Source of the DNA: Candidatus Bipolaricaulota bacterium
Lineage (GTDB): Bacteria; Bipolaricaulota; Bipolaricaulia; Bipolaricaulales; Bipolaricaulaceae
Length of the DNA stretch: 22,213 nucleotides
Direction: 5' to 3'
NCBI GenBank assembly: GCA_021163465.1
Contig: JAGGWU010000155.1
Location: 1 to 22,213 of the forward strand
Shown here: positions 1 through 8,028 of the stretch, in pieces
Position numbering within the stretch: position 1 is the first letter of the stretch
How the letters are laid out: each line of letters opens with the position of its first letter
Translations under genes and position numbers: made by a program
The notes under the pieces: model-generated
The model's database searches: none
What the model saw: only the letters and a program-made list of their open reading frames with translations
What the model was told of the DNA's origin: nothing

Positions 1-2060
1 CCCTCTTCCGCCAGGATCAGAAAGAGCCCGATCTCCCCGGTGCGGCGCACGTGGCAACCGCCACAGAGCTCCACCGATACCCCGGGGACCTCCACCACAC
101 GCACCCTTTCCTTCCCTCGGTATTCCTCCTCGAAGTGGGCGATGGCCCCATAACGCTTGGCCTCTTCCAGCGTCATCAGGTGAAACTTCAGCTCGATATC
201 CCTGACCACCGCCTCGTTGACGGTGCGTTCCACGTCATCGAGTTCGTTCGCGCTCAGGGGAGCGAAGTGGGTGAAGTCGAAGCGGAACTCCTCCGGCCCC
301 ACCCAGGAGCCGGCTTGGATCACGTGCTCCCCGAGATGCTTCCTCAACGCGGCGTGTAAAAGGTGGGTGGCGGTATGGGCCCGCTCGATGGCCCGGCGCC
401 GGGCCTCGTCCACGATAAGGCGGCACCGGTCCCCCGCCCTGAACTCCCCGGAGGTGACCCGCACCACATGGAGGAAGGCGCCCTCGGCCTTCTGGACGTC
501 CACCACCTCCGCCCTCCCGGGGCGGGAGAGGTTCTCGATCACGCCGGTATCGGCGACCTCGCCCCCCGCCTCGGCGTAGAAGGGGGTCTCGGGAAAAATG
601 AACCTCCAGGTTCCGTGATGGGTGATGGGTGATGGGTGATGGGTGGACCCGTGGGATTCACCGGATTCGTCCAGGATGACGGAGAGTTCGGTCTCCAACT
701 CAAGTTCGGTGTGGCCGCGGAAGAGGGTGGGCTCCAGGGCGCTTGGGTCCTTCACCGCGAACTTGGCTTCATAAGCCGCGATCTTCCGGGAGCGGGCCCG
801 CTGTTCCTCCATATTCCGCTCGAACCCCTCCCGGTCCACCGAGATCCCCCGTTCCCGGGCGATTTCCTCGGTGAGCTCCACCGGGAAGCCGTAGGTGTCG
901 TAGAGCTCGAAGGCCACCTCCCCCGGGAGAACCTCCCCCTCCTTGAGCTGGGAAAGGACCTCCTCGAGCAACGCTTCTCCGGCCCGAAGCGTCCTCCTGA
1001 AGGCCTTCTCTTCCTGGGAGAGGACCTCTTCCACCAGACGGCGGCGCTCCACGATCTCGGGGTAGATATCCCCCAGGGTGGCCACCACCGGCTCTACCAA
1101 CCGCACCAGGATCCCTTCGGGAAGCTCCAGGCGATCCGCGGCCCGCACCGCCCGCCGCAATACCCGCCGCAGAACGTATCCCTGTTTCTCGTTCCCGGGG
1201 AGGACCCCGTCGGCGATGAGGAACACCAGCGCCCTTATGTGGTCGGCTAACAAATTCCGGTAACGCGTGACGCGTGCCGCGTGCCGAGGCATCAGGGCCT
1301 CGATTTCCTCGCAGATAGGGCGGAAGAGGTCGGTCTCGAAATCGGACATCACCCCCTCGAGGACCGCCGTGGTGCGCTCGAGGCCCATGCCGGTGTCGAT
1401 GTTCTTCTTGGTGAGCTCCTTGAGTGTCCCGTCGGGCTGGGCATCGAACTGCATGAAAACGAGGTTCCAGATCTCCGAGAAACGGTTACAATCGCACGCG
1501 GGGCCTTTGCAATCAGGGCCACACGAATGCTTCTCACCCCAGTCCCAGAAGATCTCGGTGTCGGGGCCGCAGGGCCCCTGCCCCCCCACCGGCCCCCACC
1601 AGTTATGCTCCTTGGAGAGCCGGACGATCTTCTCCGGGGGGATCCCGATCACGTCGCGCCAGATCGAATAGGCCTCGTCGTCCTCCTCGTAGACGGAGAC
1701 CCAAAGGCGTTCGGGGGGAAAGGAGAGGACCTGGGTGAGGAACTCCCAGGCATACCTTATAGCCCCCTCCTTGAAGTAGTCGCCGAAAGAGAAGTTCCCC
1801 AGCATCTCGAAGAAGGTGTGGTGGTAAGCCGTGGTCCCCACGCGCTCGATGTCGGTGGTGCGGAAGCACTTCTGGCAGGTGGTGACCCGGGGGTATCTCG
1901 GGGGGACTTTGCCCCAGAAGATGTCCTTGAACTGGACCATGCCGGCGGAGGTGAAAAGCAATGTGGGGTCGTCGGGGACGAGGGAGGAGGAGGGAAGGAC
2001 CACGTGGTCCTTGCCCTCGAAGAACTCCAGGAACGCCCGCCTGAGCTCGCGCGAATCCAT
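1..2060 (-). CDS. alaS: Alanyl-tRNA synthetase, C-terminus cut by window edge
   Basis: This enzyme charges tRNA-Ala in the cytoplasm and edits Ser/Gly mischarging. The reading frame is open from ATG at 2060 to the window edge, giving 686 residues of a family that is usually about 870-900. The class II catalytic domain comes first (SSSLVPDDPTLLFTSAGM near the N-terminus). The editing-domain metal motifs are H562-x3-H566 (HTATH) and C666-x3-H670 (CGGCH), numbers that nearly match E. coli AlaRS. The DHIRAL and YVLRR family motifs are also present. The missing part is the C-Ala domain. ATG at 2066 is in frame and is an alternative start; neither start has a clear SD. Two heptanucleotide tandem repeats lie inside the coding sequence, at 615-649 and 1260-1287, in surface-loop positions. 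The gap to tyrS is about 130 bp on the same strand, so alaS may have its own promoter. The identity is certain. Confidence 0.98.
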   Translation of the reverse strand, partial: MDSRELRRAFLEFFEGKDHVVLPSSSLVPDDPTLLFTSAGMVQFKDIFWGKVPPRYPRVTTCQKCFRTTDIERVGTTAYHHTFFEMLGNFSFGDYFKEGAIRYAWEFLTQVLSFPPERLWVSVYEEDDEAYSIWRDVIGIPPEKIVRLSKEHNWWGPVGGQGPCGPDTEIFWDWGEKHSCGPDCKGPACDCNRFSEIWNLVFMQFDAQPDGTLKELTKKNIDTGMGLERTTAVLEGVMSDFETDLFRPICEEIEALMPRHAARVTRYRNLLADHIRALVFLIADGVLPGNEKQGYVLRRVLRRAVRAADRLELPEGILVRLVEPVVATLGDIYPEIVERRRLVEEVLSQEEKAFRRTLRAGEALLEEVLSQLKEGEVLPGEVAFELYDTYGFPVELTEEIARERGISVDREGFERNMEEQRARSRKIAAYEAKFAVKDPSALEPTLFRGHTELELETELSVILDESGESHGSTHHPSPITHHGTWRFIFPETPFYAEAGGEVADTGVIENLSRPGRAEVVDVQKAEGAFLHVVRVTSGEFRAGDRCRLIVDEARRRAIERAHTATHLLHAALRKHLGEHVIQAGSWVGPEEFRFDFTHFAPLSANELDDVERTVNEAVVRDIELKFHLMTLEEAKRYGAIAHFEEEYRGKERVRVVEVPGVSVELCGGCHVRRTGEIGLFLILAEE
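615..649. repeat. Heptanucleotide tandem repeat inside alaS
   Basis: There are four perfect copies of GTGATGG (615-642), then a partial GTG-starting unit. In the alaS frame it encodes a His/Pro/Thr-rich stretch (THHPSPITHH) just before the conserved TPFYAEAGG segment of the editing domain. I see the repeat directly; that it is an insertion relative to other AlaRS proteins is from memory of the family. Each unit is 7 bp, so gain or loss of a single copy would shift the frame. Confidence 0.9.
1260..1287. repeat. Second heptanucleotide tandem repeat inside alaS
   Basis: There are four degenerate 7-bp units starting GTAACGC and ending GTGCCGA, with best consensus GTGMCGC. In the alaS frame it encodes RHAARVTRY, directly before the conserved LLADHIRAL segment. 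It is related in unit length and sequence to the repeats at 615-649 and 10241-10275. Confidence 0.75.
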
Positions 2061-2190
2061 AATCATGAGAATTTTAGCGTAAGTTCCCGGAACCTTCAGC
2101 CGTACCGTTCCGAACTGCTGAGTCGCGCACCCGAAACTATAGCGAGGTCAACGGAGAACATTCCCCGAACGCCCCCTCAACCGCGGGGCT

Positions 2191-3405
2191 TCATCCCCGG
2201 GAAGGGAAGACCTTCGCGAAACGACGCCTACCCACCCGCAACACCACGGGTTCCCGCAGCGGTATCCGGGCGTCCCGGGACGCCACCTTCTCCCCGTCGA
2301 TCCACACCCCACCCTGCTCCACCAGCCGCCGGGCTTCGGAGCGGGAGGAGACCAAGCCCGAGACCGAGAGGAGGTCGATGATCCACACCGTTCCCGCATC
2401 GTCCACGAGTTCGGGGGGCACCCGGACCTCCGGCATCTCCTCCGGAGGCTTCTCCTGTTCGAACACGCGCTCGAAGTGGCGGCGGGCGCGATCGGCGGCC
2501 TCCTCCCCGTGGAGCCATGCCACGATCTCCCAGGCCAGGCGCTTCTTCGCCTCCTTGGGGTGGAGCTTCTCCAGCTCCCCCCAGTCGAGGTCGGTGAGGA
2601 GCGTCACGTACTGGGGCATGAGCTCGTCGGGAATGGACATCAGTTTTCCGAACTGCTCCTCCGGGGGCTCATCGATGCCGATGTAGTTCCCCCGGGATTG
2701 GGACATGGCATGCACGCCGTCGGTGCCGATGAGGAGCGGCATGGTGAGGATCACCTGGGGTTCCTGGCCGTACTCCCGCTGGATCTCCCGACCGATGAGG
2801 AGGTTGAACCGCTGGTCCGAGCCCCCGAGCTCCACGTCGGCCTCGATGGCCACGGAATCGTACGCTTGGGCCAACGGATACAGGAACTCCATGATGGTGA
2901 TGGGGATCCCCTCCTCGAAGCGGCGCTTGAAGTCATCCCGCTCTAGCATCCTGGCCACGGTGTATTTGGCGGTGAGGTGGATCACGTCCTCGAAGGTGAG
3001 CTTTCCCAACCACTCGGAGTTGTACCGGACCTCGGTCCGGTCGGGATCGAGTATCTTGTACGCCTGCTCCTTGTAGGAGGCCATATTGCGTTGGATCTCC
3101 TCCGGGGACATGGGGGGCCGGGTCTTGGCCCGCCCGGATGGATCCCCTATCCTGCGGGTGAAATCCCCCACCACCAGGACCGCGGTATGGCCCAGATCCT
3201 GGAACTGCCGTAGCTTGCGGAGCACCACGGCGTGCCCCAGGGTGAGGTGGGGGGCCGAGGGGTCGATCCCGAGCTTCACCCGGAGGGGCTTCCCCTCCCG
3301 ATAGAAGCGCTCCAGCTTCCGCGCCAGGTCCTCTTCGGGGATCAGGGTCTCCGCGTTCCTCCCCAGGGCCTCGATATCCCGGCGGACCTTTTCGGCTATG
3401 TCCAT
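2191..3405 (-). CDS. tyrS: Tyrosyl-tRNA synthetase, TyrZ-like
   Basis: This is a class I synthetase of 404 aa that charges tRNA-Tyr. The Rossmann catalytic domain carries the HIGH-type motif H53-LTLG-H58 in a GIDPSAPHLTLGH context, typical of the TyrZ-like branch. GGSDQ at 194-198 is the tyrosine-binding signature. The KMSKS loop reads AMSQS at 233-237, followed by RGNYIGI. A C-terminal S4 RNA-binding domain covers roughly 339-400. I chose ATG 3405 because an AAGGGAGG SD sits 4-5 bases upstream and the protein then begins like the family. The frame is open further upstream, but that extension runs antiparallel-like through gyrA coding and has no homology. The SD overlaps the gyrA stop codon, and the start is 11 bases past that stop, so gyrA and tyrS are probably co-transcribed. 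The identity is firm. Confidence 0.97.
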   Translation of the reverse strand: MDIAEKVRRDIEALGRNAETLIPEEDLARKLERFYREGKPLRVKLGIDPSAPHLTLGHAVVLRKLRQFQDLGHTAVLVVGDFTRRIGDPSGRAKTRPPMSPEEIQRNMASYKEQAYKILDPDRTEVRYNSEWLGKLTFEDVIHLTAKYTVARMLERDDFKRRFEEGIPITIMEFLYPLAQAYDSVAIEADVELGGSDQRFNLLIGREIQREYGQEPQVILTMPLLIGTDGVHAMSQSRGNYIGIDEPPEEQFGKLMSIPDELMPQYVTLLTDLDWGELEKLHPKEAKKRLAWEIVAWLHGEEAADRARRHFERVFEQEKPPEEMPEVRVPPELVDDAGTVWIIDLLSVSGLVSSRSEARRLVEQGGVWIDGEKVASRDARIPLREPVVLRVGRRRFAKVFPSRG

Positions 3406-3416
3406 GGGGCCTCCCT

Positions 3417-5810
3417 TCAGACCACTACTACCGATGCCACCCGATCCTCGGCGGAAAGGCGCATCAGCCTCACCCCCCGGGCGTAGCGGGAGAAGACCGA
3501 GACCTCGTCCACGGGGAAGCGGATCACCTTTCCCATGGCGGTGGAGACCAGGGCCTCCGCGCCCGCGTGCGCCGGGACCACCGCCACCAGGGGGCCGGAG
3601 GTGCGATCGAGCTTGATGGCGATGACCCCCTTTCCGCCCCGGCCCTGGAGGGGGAACTCCCCCGGCTCGATGCGCTTCCCGTACCCGTTCTCGGTGACGA
3701 AGAGGAGGTGGTCCGGGGGTGAGCCCTTGGGCCACCACACCATCCCGATCACCGCGTCGTCCGGGTCCAGGCGGATCCCGATCACCCCCTTGGAGGGACG
3801 GCGGGTGAGGCGGACCTCTTCCTCCGGGAAGCGGATGGCCTTTCCCTTGGCCGTTGCCACCAGGACCTCGCCTCTCCCGGCGCTGATCAGGGCGTCCACG
3901 AGGCGATCGGCATCCACGGCGGTGTGGGCCATGATCCCCTTGGAGTGGGCGTTAGCGTAGTCGGAGAGAGGGTTTCGGTTCACGATCCCCCGCCGGGTGG
4001 CGAAGAGGCAAAAGCCCCGGCCGTAGTCCTCCACCGGAAGGGCCGCCCGGATCTCCTCGTCCTGGGCGATCTCCAGGAACTGCCGCAGGTTCTTGCCGGT
4101 GGAGTCGCGGTTGCCCACCGGAAGCCGACCCAGGGGGAGCTTGAAGACCTTGGCCATGTCGGTGAAAAGGAGCAAGTCGCAGTAGGTGTGGGCGGGGACC
4201 ATCACCCGCAGGAAATCCCCCTCCTTGGGGCGGATCCCGATGACGCCCTTTCCGCCCCGGCCCTGGGCCCGGAAGGCATCCCGCTCGGTGACGTTGATGT
4301 AACCCTTGGCGGTGACCGCCACCAGCACCTCCACCTTGGGCCGGAGGGGTTCCTCCAGCACCTCCTCCGCCTCGGACACGATCTCGGTGCGGCGGTCGTC
4401 GCCGTACTTCTCGGCGATCGCGGCCAATTCCTCACGGATGAGCTGGTCCCGTACCTTGGGATCGGCGAGGATCGCCTCGTATTCGGCGATCTTTTCCTTT
4501 AGCTCTGCGAGCTCCTTCTCAATGGACCGGCGCTCCATGCGGGTGAGCTGCGACAGGCGCATCTTGAGGACCGCGTCGGCCTGGCGGTCGGTGAGGCCGA
4601 TCTCGGCCACAAGCAGGACCTTGGCCTCCTCGGGGTCCTTGGAGGTCCTTACGATCTCGATCACCTCGTCCAGGCGGTCCAGGGCCTTCCGGAAGCCTTC
4701 CAGGACCTCGGCGCGCTCCTTGGCCTGGCGCAGCCGATACCGGGTGCGGCGGTCCACCACCCCTCGGCGGAAGTCCAGGAAGACCTTGAGCAGGGCCGGG
4801 AGGGAAAGGACCCGGGGCGCCCCGTCCACGATCACCAGGAAGTGGCAGGAGTAGGTGCGCTCGAGGGGGGTGAGCTTGAAGAGCTTGTAGAGGACCGCGT
4901 TGGGATCGGCCCCCTTCTTCAGCTCTACCACGATGCGCAATCCTTCCCGGTCCGACTCGTCCCTGAGATCGGAGATGCCCTCGATCTCGCCGGACTTCAC
5001 CTTGGCCGCGATGGACTCGAGGATGGAGGTCTTGCGCACCTGATAGGGAATCTCGGTGATCACGATGCGGGAGTCCTCCACGAAGGCCCGGGCCCGCACT
5101 CGGAACCGCCCCATCCCGGTCTCGTAGGCCTTCTTGATCCCATCCCGCCCCACGATGAGGCCTCCCGTGGGAAAGTCGGGCCCCGGGATCAGGGGGAGGA
5201 GCTCTGCCGCGGTGGCGTCGGGGTGATCCAGGACATAGAGGGTAGCCTGGATCAGCTCCCGGAGGTTGTGGGGCGGGATCTGGGTGGTCATCCCCACCGA
5301 AATCCCCCACGCCCCGTTGGCCAGGATGTGGGGGAACTTGGCCGGGAGGACCTCGGGCTCCTCCAGGGAGGCGTCGAAGTTGGGGAGGAACTCCACCGTC
5401 TCCTCGGCGAGCTCCTCCAGGAACTCCATGGCGATGGGGGCCAGGCGCGCCTCGGTGTAGCGCATCGCCGCGGGCTCGTCCCCGTCGATGGAGCCGAAGT
5501 TGCCCTGGCCGTCGATCAGGGGGTAGCGGGTGGAGAAGGGCTGGGCCATGTTCACCAGCGCCTCGTACACCGCCATGTCCCCGTGGGGGTGGTACTTACC
5601 CATGGTCTCGCCCACGATGCGGGCCGACTTCTTGTGGGGACGGCCGGGGAGGAGGCCCAGCTCCCGCATAGTGTAAAGGATGCGCCGCTGGACGGGTTTC
5701 AGGCCGTCTCTTACGTCGGGGATGGCGCGGCCGCGGATTACCGAGATGGCGTAGTCGATGTACGACTGCTCCATCTCGTCTTCTATGTAAGCTACCTCAA
5801 TTTTCCCCAT
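3417..5810 (-). CDS. gyrA: DNA gyrase subunit A (type IIA topoisomerase A subunit)
   Basis: This is a 797-aa type IIA topoisomerase A subunit, the DNA-cleaving partner of GyrB. The N-terminal breakage-reunion domain contains the catalytic tyrosine Y118 in AAMRYTEARL. The C-terminal half is a beta-pinwheel of repeated blades. A QGRGGKG motif, matching the GyrA box that lets gyrase wrap DNA and supercoil, occurs in the first blade and again near the end; this favours GyrA over ParC. At the quinolone-contact positions (E. coli Ser83 and Asp87) the protein has M79 and E83. ATG 5810 is preceded by GGAGG five bases upstream. No gyrB is in the window. tyrS follows 11 bases after the stop. ParC is the main alternative, but the GyrA box makes it less likely. 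Confidence 0.93.
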   Translation of the reverse strand: MGKIEVAYIEDEMEQSYIDYAISVIRGRAIPDVRDGLKPVQRRILYTMRELGLLPGRPHKKSARIVGETMGKYHPHGDMAVYEALVNMAQPFSTRYPLIDGQGNFGSIDGDEPAAMRYTEARLAPIAMEFLEELAEETVEFLPNFDASLEEPEVLPAKFPHILANGAWGISVGMTTQIPPHNLRELIQATLYVLDHPDATAAELLPLIPGPDFPTGGLIVGRDGIKKAYETGMGRFRVRARAFVEDSRIVITEIPYQVRKTSILESIAAKVKSGEIEGISDLRDESDREGLRIVVELKKGADPNAVLYKLFKLTPLERTYSCHFLVIVDGAPRVLSLPALLKVFLDFRRGVVDRRTRYRLRQAKERAEVLEGFRKALDRLDEVIEIVRTSKDPEEAKVLLVAEIGLTDRQADAVLKMRLSQLTRMERRSIEKELAELKEKIAEYEAILADPKVRDQLIREELAAIAEKYGDDRRTEIVSEAEEVLEEPLRPKVEVLVAVTAKGYINVTERDAFRAQGRGGKGVIGIRPKEGDFLRVMVPAHTYCDLLLFTDMAKVFKLPLGRLPVGNRDSTGKNLRQFLEIAQDEEIRAALPVEDYGRGFCLFATRRGIVNRNPLSDYANAHSKGIMAHTAVDADRLVDALISAGRGEVLVATAKGKAIRFPEEEVRLTRRPSKGVIGIRLDPDDAVIGMVWWPKGSPPDHLLFVTENGYGKRIEPGEFPLQGRGGKGVIAIKLDRTSGPLVAVVPAHAGAEALVSTAMGKVIRFPVDEVSVFSRYARGVRLMRLSAEDRVASVVVV

Positions 5811-5825
5811 CGCAACCTCCGCCAG

Positions 5826-5854
5826 ATGTTACGGAATTTGCGATGGGATGGCAA
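5826..5854 (-). promoter_or_regulatory. Candidate sigma-70 promoter for gyrA-tyrS
   Basis: On the minus strand TTGCCA (5854-5849) and TAACAT (5831-5826) are separated by exactly 17 bases, matching 5/6 and 4/6 of the consensus. The predicted transcription start near 5819 would leave only about 9 bases before the gyrA ATG and would fall within the SD. Either the leader is nearly absent or the true promoter is further upstream. Confidence 0.4.
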
Positions 5855-5869
5855 GTTCTTTCGTTCGCA

Positions 5870-5883
5870 ATTCCGCGCGGAAT
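5870..5883. promoter_or_regulatory. 14-bp perfect palindrome in gyrA/thrS divergent spacer
   Basis: ATTCCGCGCGGAAT reads identically on both strands. It lies between the gyrA promoter-like boxes and the thrS promoter-like boxes, 16 bp upstream of the gyrA -35-like hexamer. A dimeric repressor or activator could bind here, but no regulator is known to me for this sequence. Confidence 0.4.
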
Positions 5884-5910
5884 CGGTGCCGAGCCGGATG
5901 GCCGGCGGAG

Positions 5911-5939
5911 TTGTGAAGGACAGAACAAGCGGCTAACTT
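5911..5939 (+). promoter_or_regulatory. Candidate weak promoter for thrS
   Basis: TTGTGA (5911-5916) and TAACTT (5934-5939) are spaced by 17 bases, matching 4/6 and 3/6 of the sigma-70 consensus. The boxes end 33 bases before the thrS ATG. There is no room for a T-box leader between them and the gene. Confidence 0.3.
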
Positions 5940-5972
5940 TAGCGGTAATTCCCTAGGGTAAAGGGGGACGCG

Positions 5973-7886
5973 ATGGCCAAAGTGGTGTTGCCGCAGGGCG
6001 ATGTCATCGAGGCTTCGGGGGTGAGCCTCCTCGAGCTCCTCCGGGAGAGGGGGCTCGCCGACGGGATCGTGGGAGCCCTCCAGGATGGGGAACTCCGCGA
6101 CATCCGGGATCCCCTCCCCACGGATGGGGAGGTAAAGGCCCTCACGATCACGGATCCCGAGGCCCTGGAGATCCTGCGGCACACGGCGGCCCACATAATG
6201 GCCCAGGCGGTGCTCAGGCTCTTCCCGGGGACCAAGCTCGCCATCGGCCCCTCCATCCGCGACGGCTTCTACTACGACTTCGAGTTCGAAAAGCCCATCT
6301 CTCACGAGGATCTCCCCAAAATCGAGGAGGAGATGCGGAAGATCGTGGCCGCCGATTACCCCGTGGAGCGGGTCTTCCTCTCGCGGCAGGAGGCCATAGA
6401 GCTCTACAAGAAACGCGGCGACGTGTACAAGCTCGAGCTCATCGCCGAGATCCCGGACGAGGAGATCTCCTTCTACAAGCAGGGGGAGTTCATCGATCTT
6501 TGTCGCGGGCCGCACCTGCCCTCCACGGGGATGGTGAAGCACTTCAAGGTGCTGGAGCTAGCGGGGGCGTATTGGCGTGGGGACCCCAACAACCCCATGC
6601 TCACCCGGATCTACGGCACCGCCTTCCCCACCGCCGAGGCCCTGGAAGAGTACCTCAAGTGGCGGGAGGAGGCCCGGCGCCGGGACCACCGCACCCTGGG
6701 GCAGCAATTGGACCTCTACTCCATCCACAACGAGATCGGGGCAGGGCTCGTCCTCTGGCACCCCAAGGGGGCCAAGGTCCGGCGCATCATTGAGGAGTTC
6801 TGGGTGAGGGAGCACGAGCGGGAAGGGTACGAGCTCGTGTACACCCCCCACATCGGGAAGTCGCGCCTGTGGGAGATCTCGGGGCACCTCGAGTTCTATC
6901 GGGAGAGCATGTACGCCCCCATGGACATAGAAGGGCAGGAGTACTTCATCAAGCCCATGAACTGTCCCTTCCACATCGCCATCTACAAAACCCGCACCCG
7001 CTCCTACCGGGACCTCCCCATCAAGTACGCCGAGCTGGGCACCGTCTACCGTTATGAGCGGAGCGGGGTATTGCACGGGTTGCTTAGGGTCCGGGGCTTT
7101 ACCCAGGACGACGCCCACATCATCTGCCGTCCCGACCAGGTGGAGGAGGAGATCCTGAAGGTGCTGCGGCTTGCCCTCAGGATCCTGCGGACCTTCGGGT
7201 TCACGGAGTTCTCGGCGCACCTCTCCACCCGGCCGCCCAAGTTCGTGGGGGAGCCCGAGGCCTGGGATTTGGCCACCGAATCGCTGCGCCGGGCCCTGGA
7301 GGAGGAGGGGATCCCCTACGACGTGAAGGAAGGGGAGGGGGCGTTCTACGGGCCCAAGATCGACATCGATATCGAGGACTCCCTGCGGCGCTCCTGGCAG
7401 CTCACCACGATCCAATTCGACTTCAACCTGCCCGAGCGGTTCGACATGAACTACATTGGGGAGGACGGGAAGAAGCATCGCCCCTACATGATCCACCGGG
7501 CGCTCCTGGGTTCCTTCGAGCGCTTCTTCGGGATCCTGATCGAGCACTACGGGGGCGCGTTCCCGGTGTGGCTTGCACCGGTGCAGGCCGTGGTGCTTCC
7601 GGTGACGGAGGAGCAAGGGGCCTACGCCGACTCCGTGGCGGAGAGGCTCCGGGAGGCGGGGATTCGGGCGGAGTCGTGGTCCCGGGGCGGAAAGACCCTC
7701 CGTTACCTGATCCGGGAGGCACAGCTCCAGAAGGTCCCTTACATGCTCGTGTGCGGTCCCCGGGAGGCCGAGGCAGGCACGGTGGCGGTGAGGCTCCGCA
7801 CCGGGGAGGACCTGGGGCCGCGACCCCTGGAGGAGGTCATCGCCCGTGTCAGGGACCGGGAGGCCACCCGAGCAGAGGAACTTTGA
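5973..7886 (+). CDS. thrS: Threonyl-tRNA synthetase
   Basis: This is a full-length class II synthetase of 637 aa that charges tRNA-Thr and removes misattached serine. The order is a TGS domain (about 1-60), the N2 editing domain with H70-x3-H74 and C177/H181 (CRGPH), the catalytic core, and a C-terminal anticodon-binding domain (from about 525). The catalytic zinc ligands are C331, H382 and H508, matching E. coli C334/H385/H511 with a constant offset. ATG 5973 has AAGGGGG six bases upstream. It is divergent from gyrA. The infC-rpmI-rplT genes that often follow thrS in bacteria are absent here; the next gene is an unrelated small helical protein. The identity is certain. Confidence 0.98.
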   Translation: MAKVVLPQGDVIEASGVSLLELLRERGLADGIVGALQDGELRDIRDPLPTDGEVKALTITDPEALEILRHTAAHIMAQAVLRLFPGTKLAIGPSIRDGFYYDFEFEKPISHEDLPKIEEEMRKIVAADYPVERVFLSRQEAIELYKKRGDVYKLELIAEIPDEEISFYKQGEFIDLCRGPHLPSTGMVKHFKVLELAGAYWRGDPNNPMLTRIYGTAFPTAEALEEYLKWREEARRRDHRTLGQQLDLYSIHNEIGAGLVLWHPKGAKVRRIIEEFWVREHEREGYELVYTPHIGKSRLWEISGHLEFYRESMYAPMDIEGQEYFIKPMNCPFHIAIYKTRTRSYRDLPIKYAELGTVYRYERSGVLHGLLRVRGFTQDDAHIICRPDQVEEEILKVLRLALRILRTFGFTEFSAHLSTRPPKFVGEPEAWDLATESLRRALEEEGIPYDVKEGEGAFYGPKIDIDIEDSLRRSWQLTTIQFDFNLPERFDMNYIGEDGKKHRPYMIHRALLGSFERFFGILIEHYGGAFPVWLAPVQAVVLPVTEEQGAYADSVAERLREAGIRAESWSRGGKTLRYLIREAQLQKVPYMLVCGPREAEAGTVAVRLRTGEDLGPRPLEEVIARVRDREATRAEEL

Positions 7887-8028
7887 TCGTTTTCCCACAG
7901 GAAGCCCGGAAGCCGGCCCCCTAGAAGCGGATGCCCGACTCCATGCTCTTCGGAATCCAGGATCCCGGCACTGGGGGAGGCCAAAGGATCCTTGATAGCC
8001 TGGTTAACGGACAAGGAGGGTGACCCCG

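Noticed and set aside
1281..2381. A 366-codon plus-strand frame across alaS and the tyrS end
   Set aside because: Antisense shadow; alaS motifs on the minus strand account for this DNA.
3406..3738. N-terminal extension of tyrS upstream of 3405
   Set aside because: It overlaps the gyrA C-terminus in another frame, lacks homology to TyrRS, and the SD at 3411-3418 fits ATG 3405.
5811..5972. T-box or other riboswitch leader for thrS
   Set aside because: The spacer is too short, also holds the gyrA promoter, and shows no T-box sequence or specifier stem.
6558..7898. A 446-codon minus-strand frame opposite thrS
   Set aside because: Antisense shadow of thrS; no domain text and no SD.
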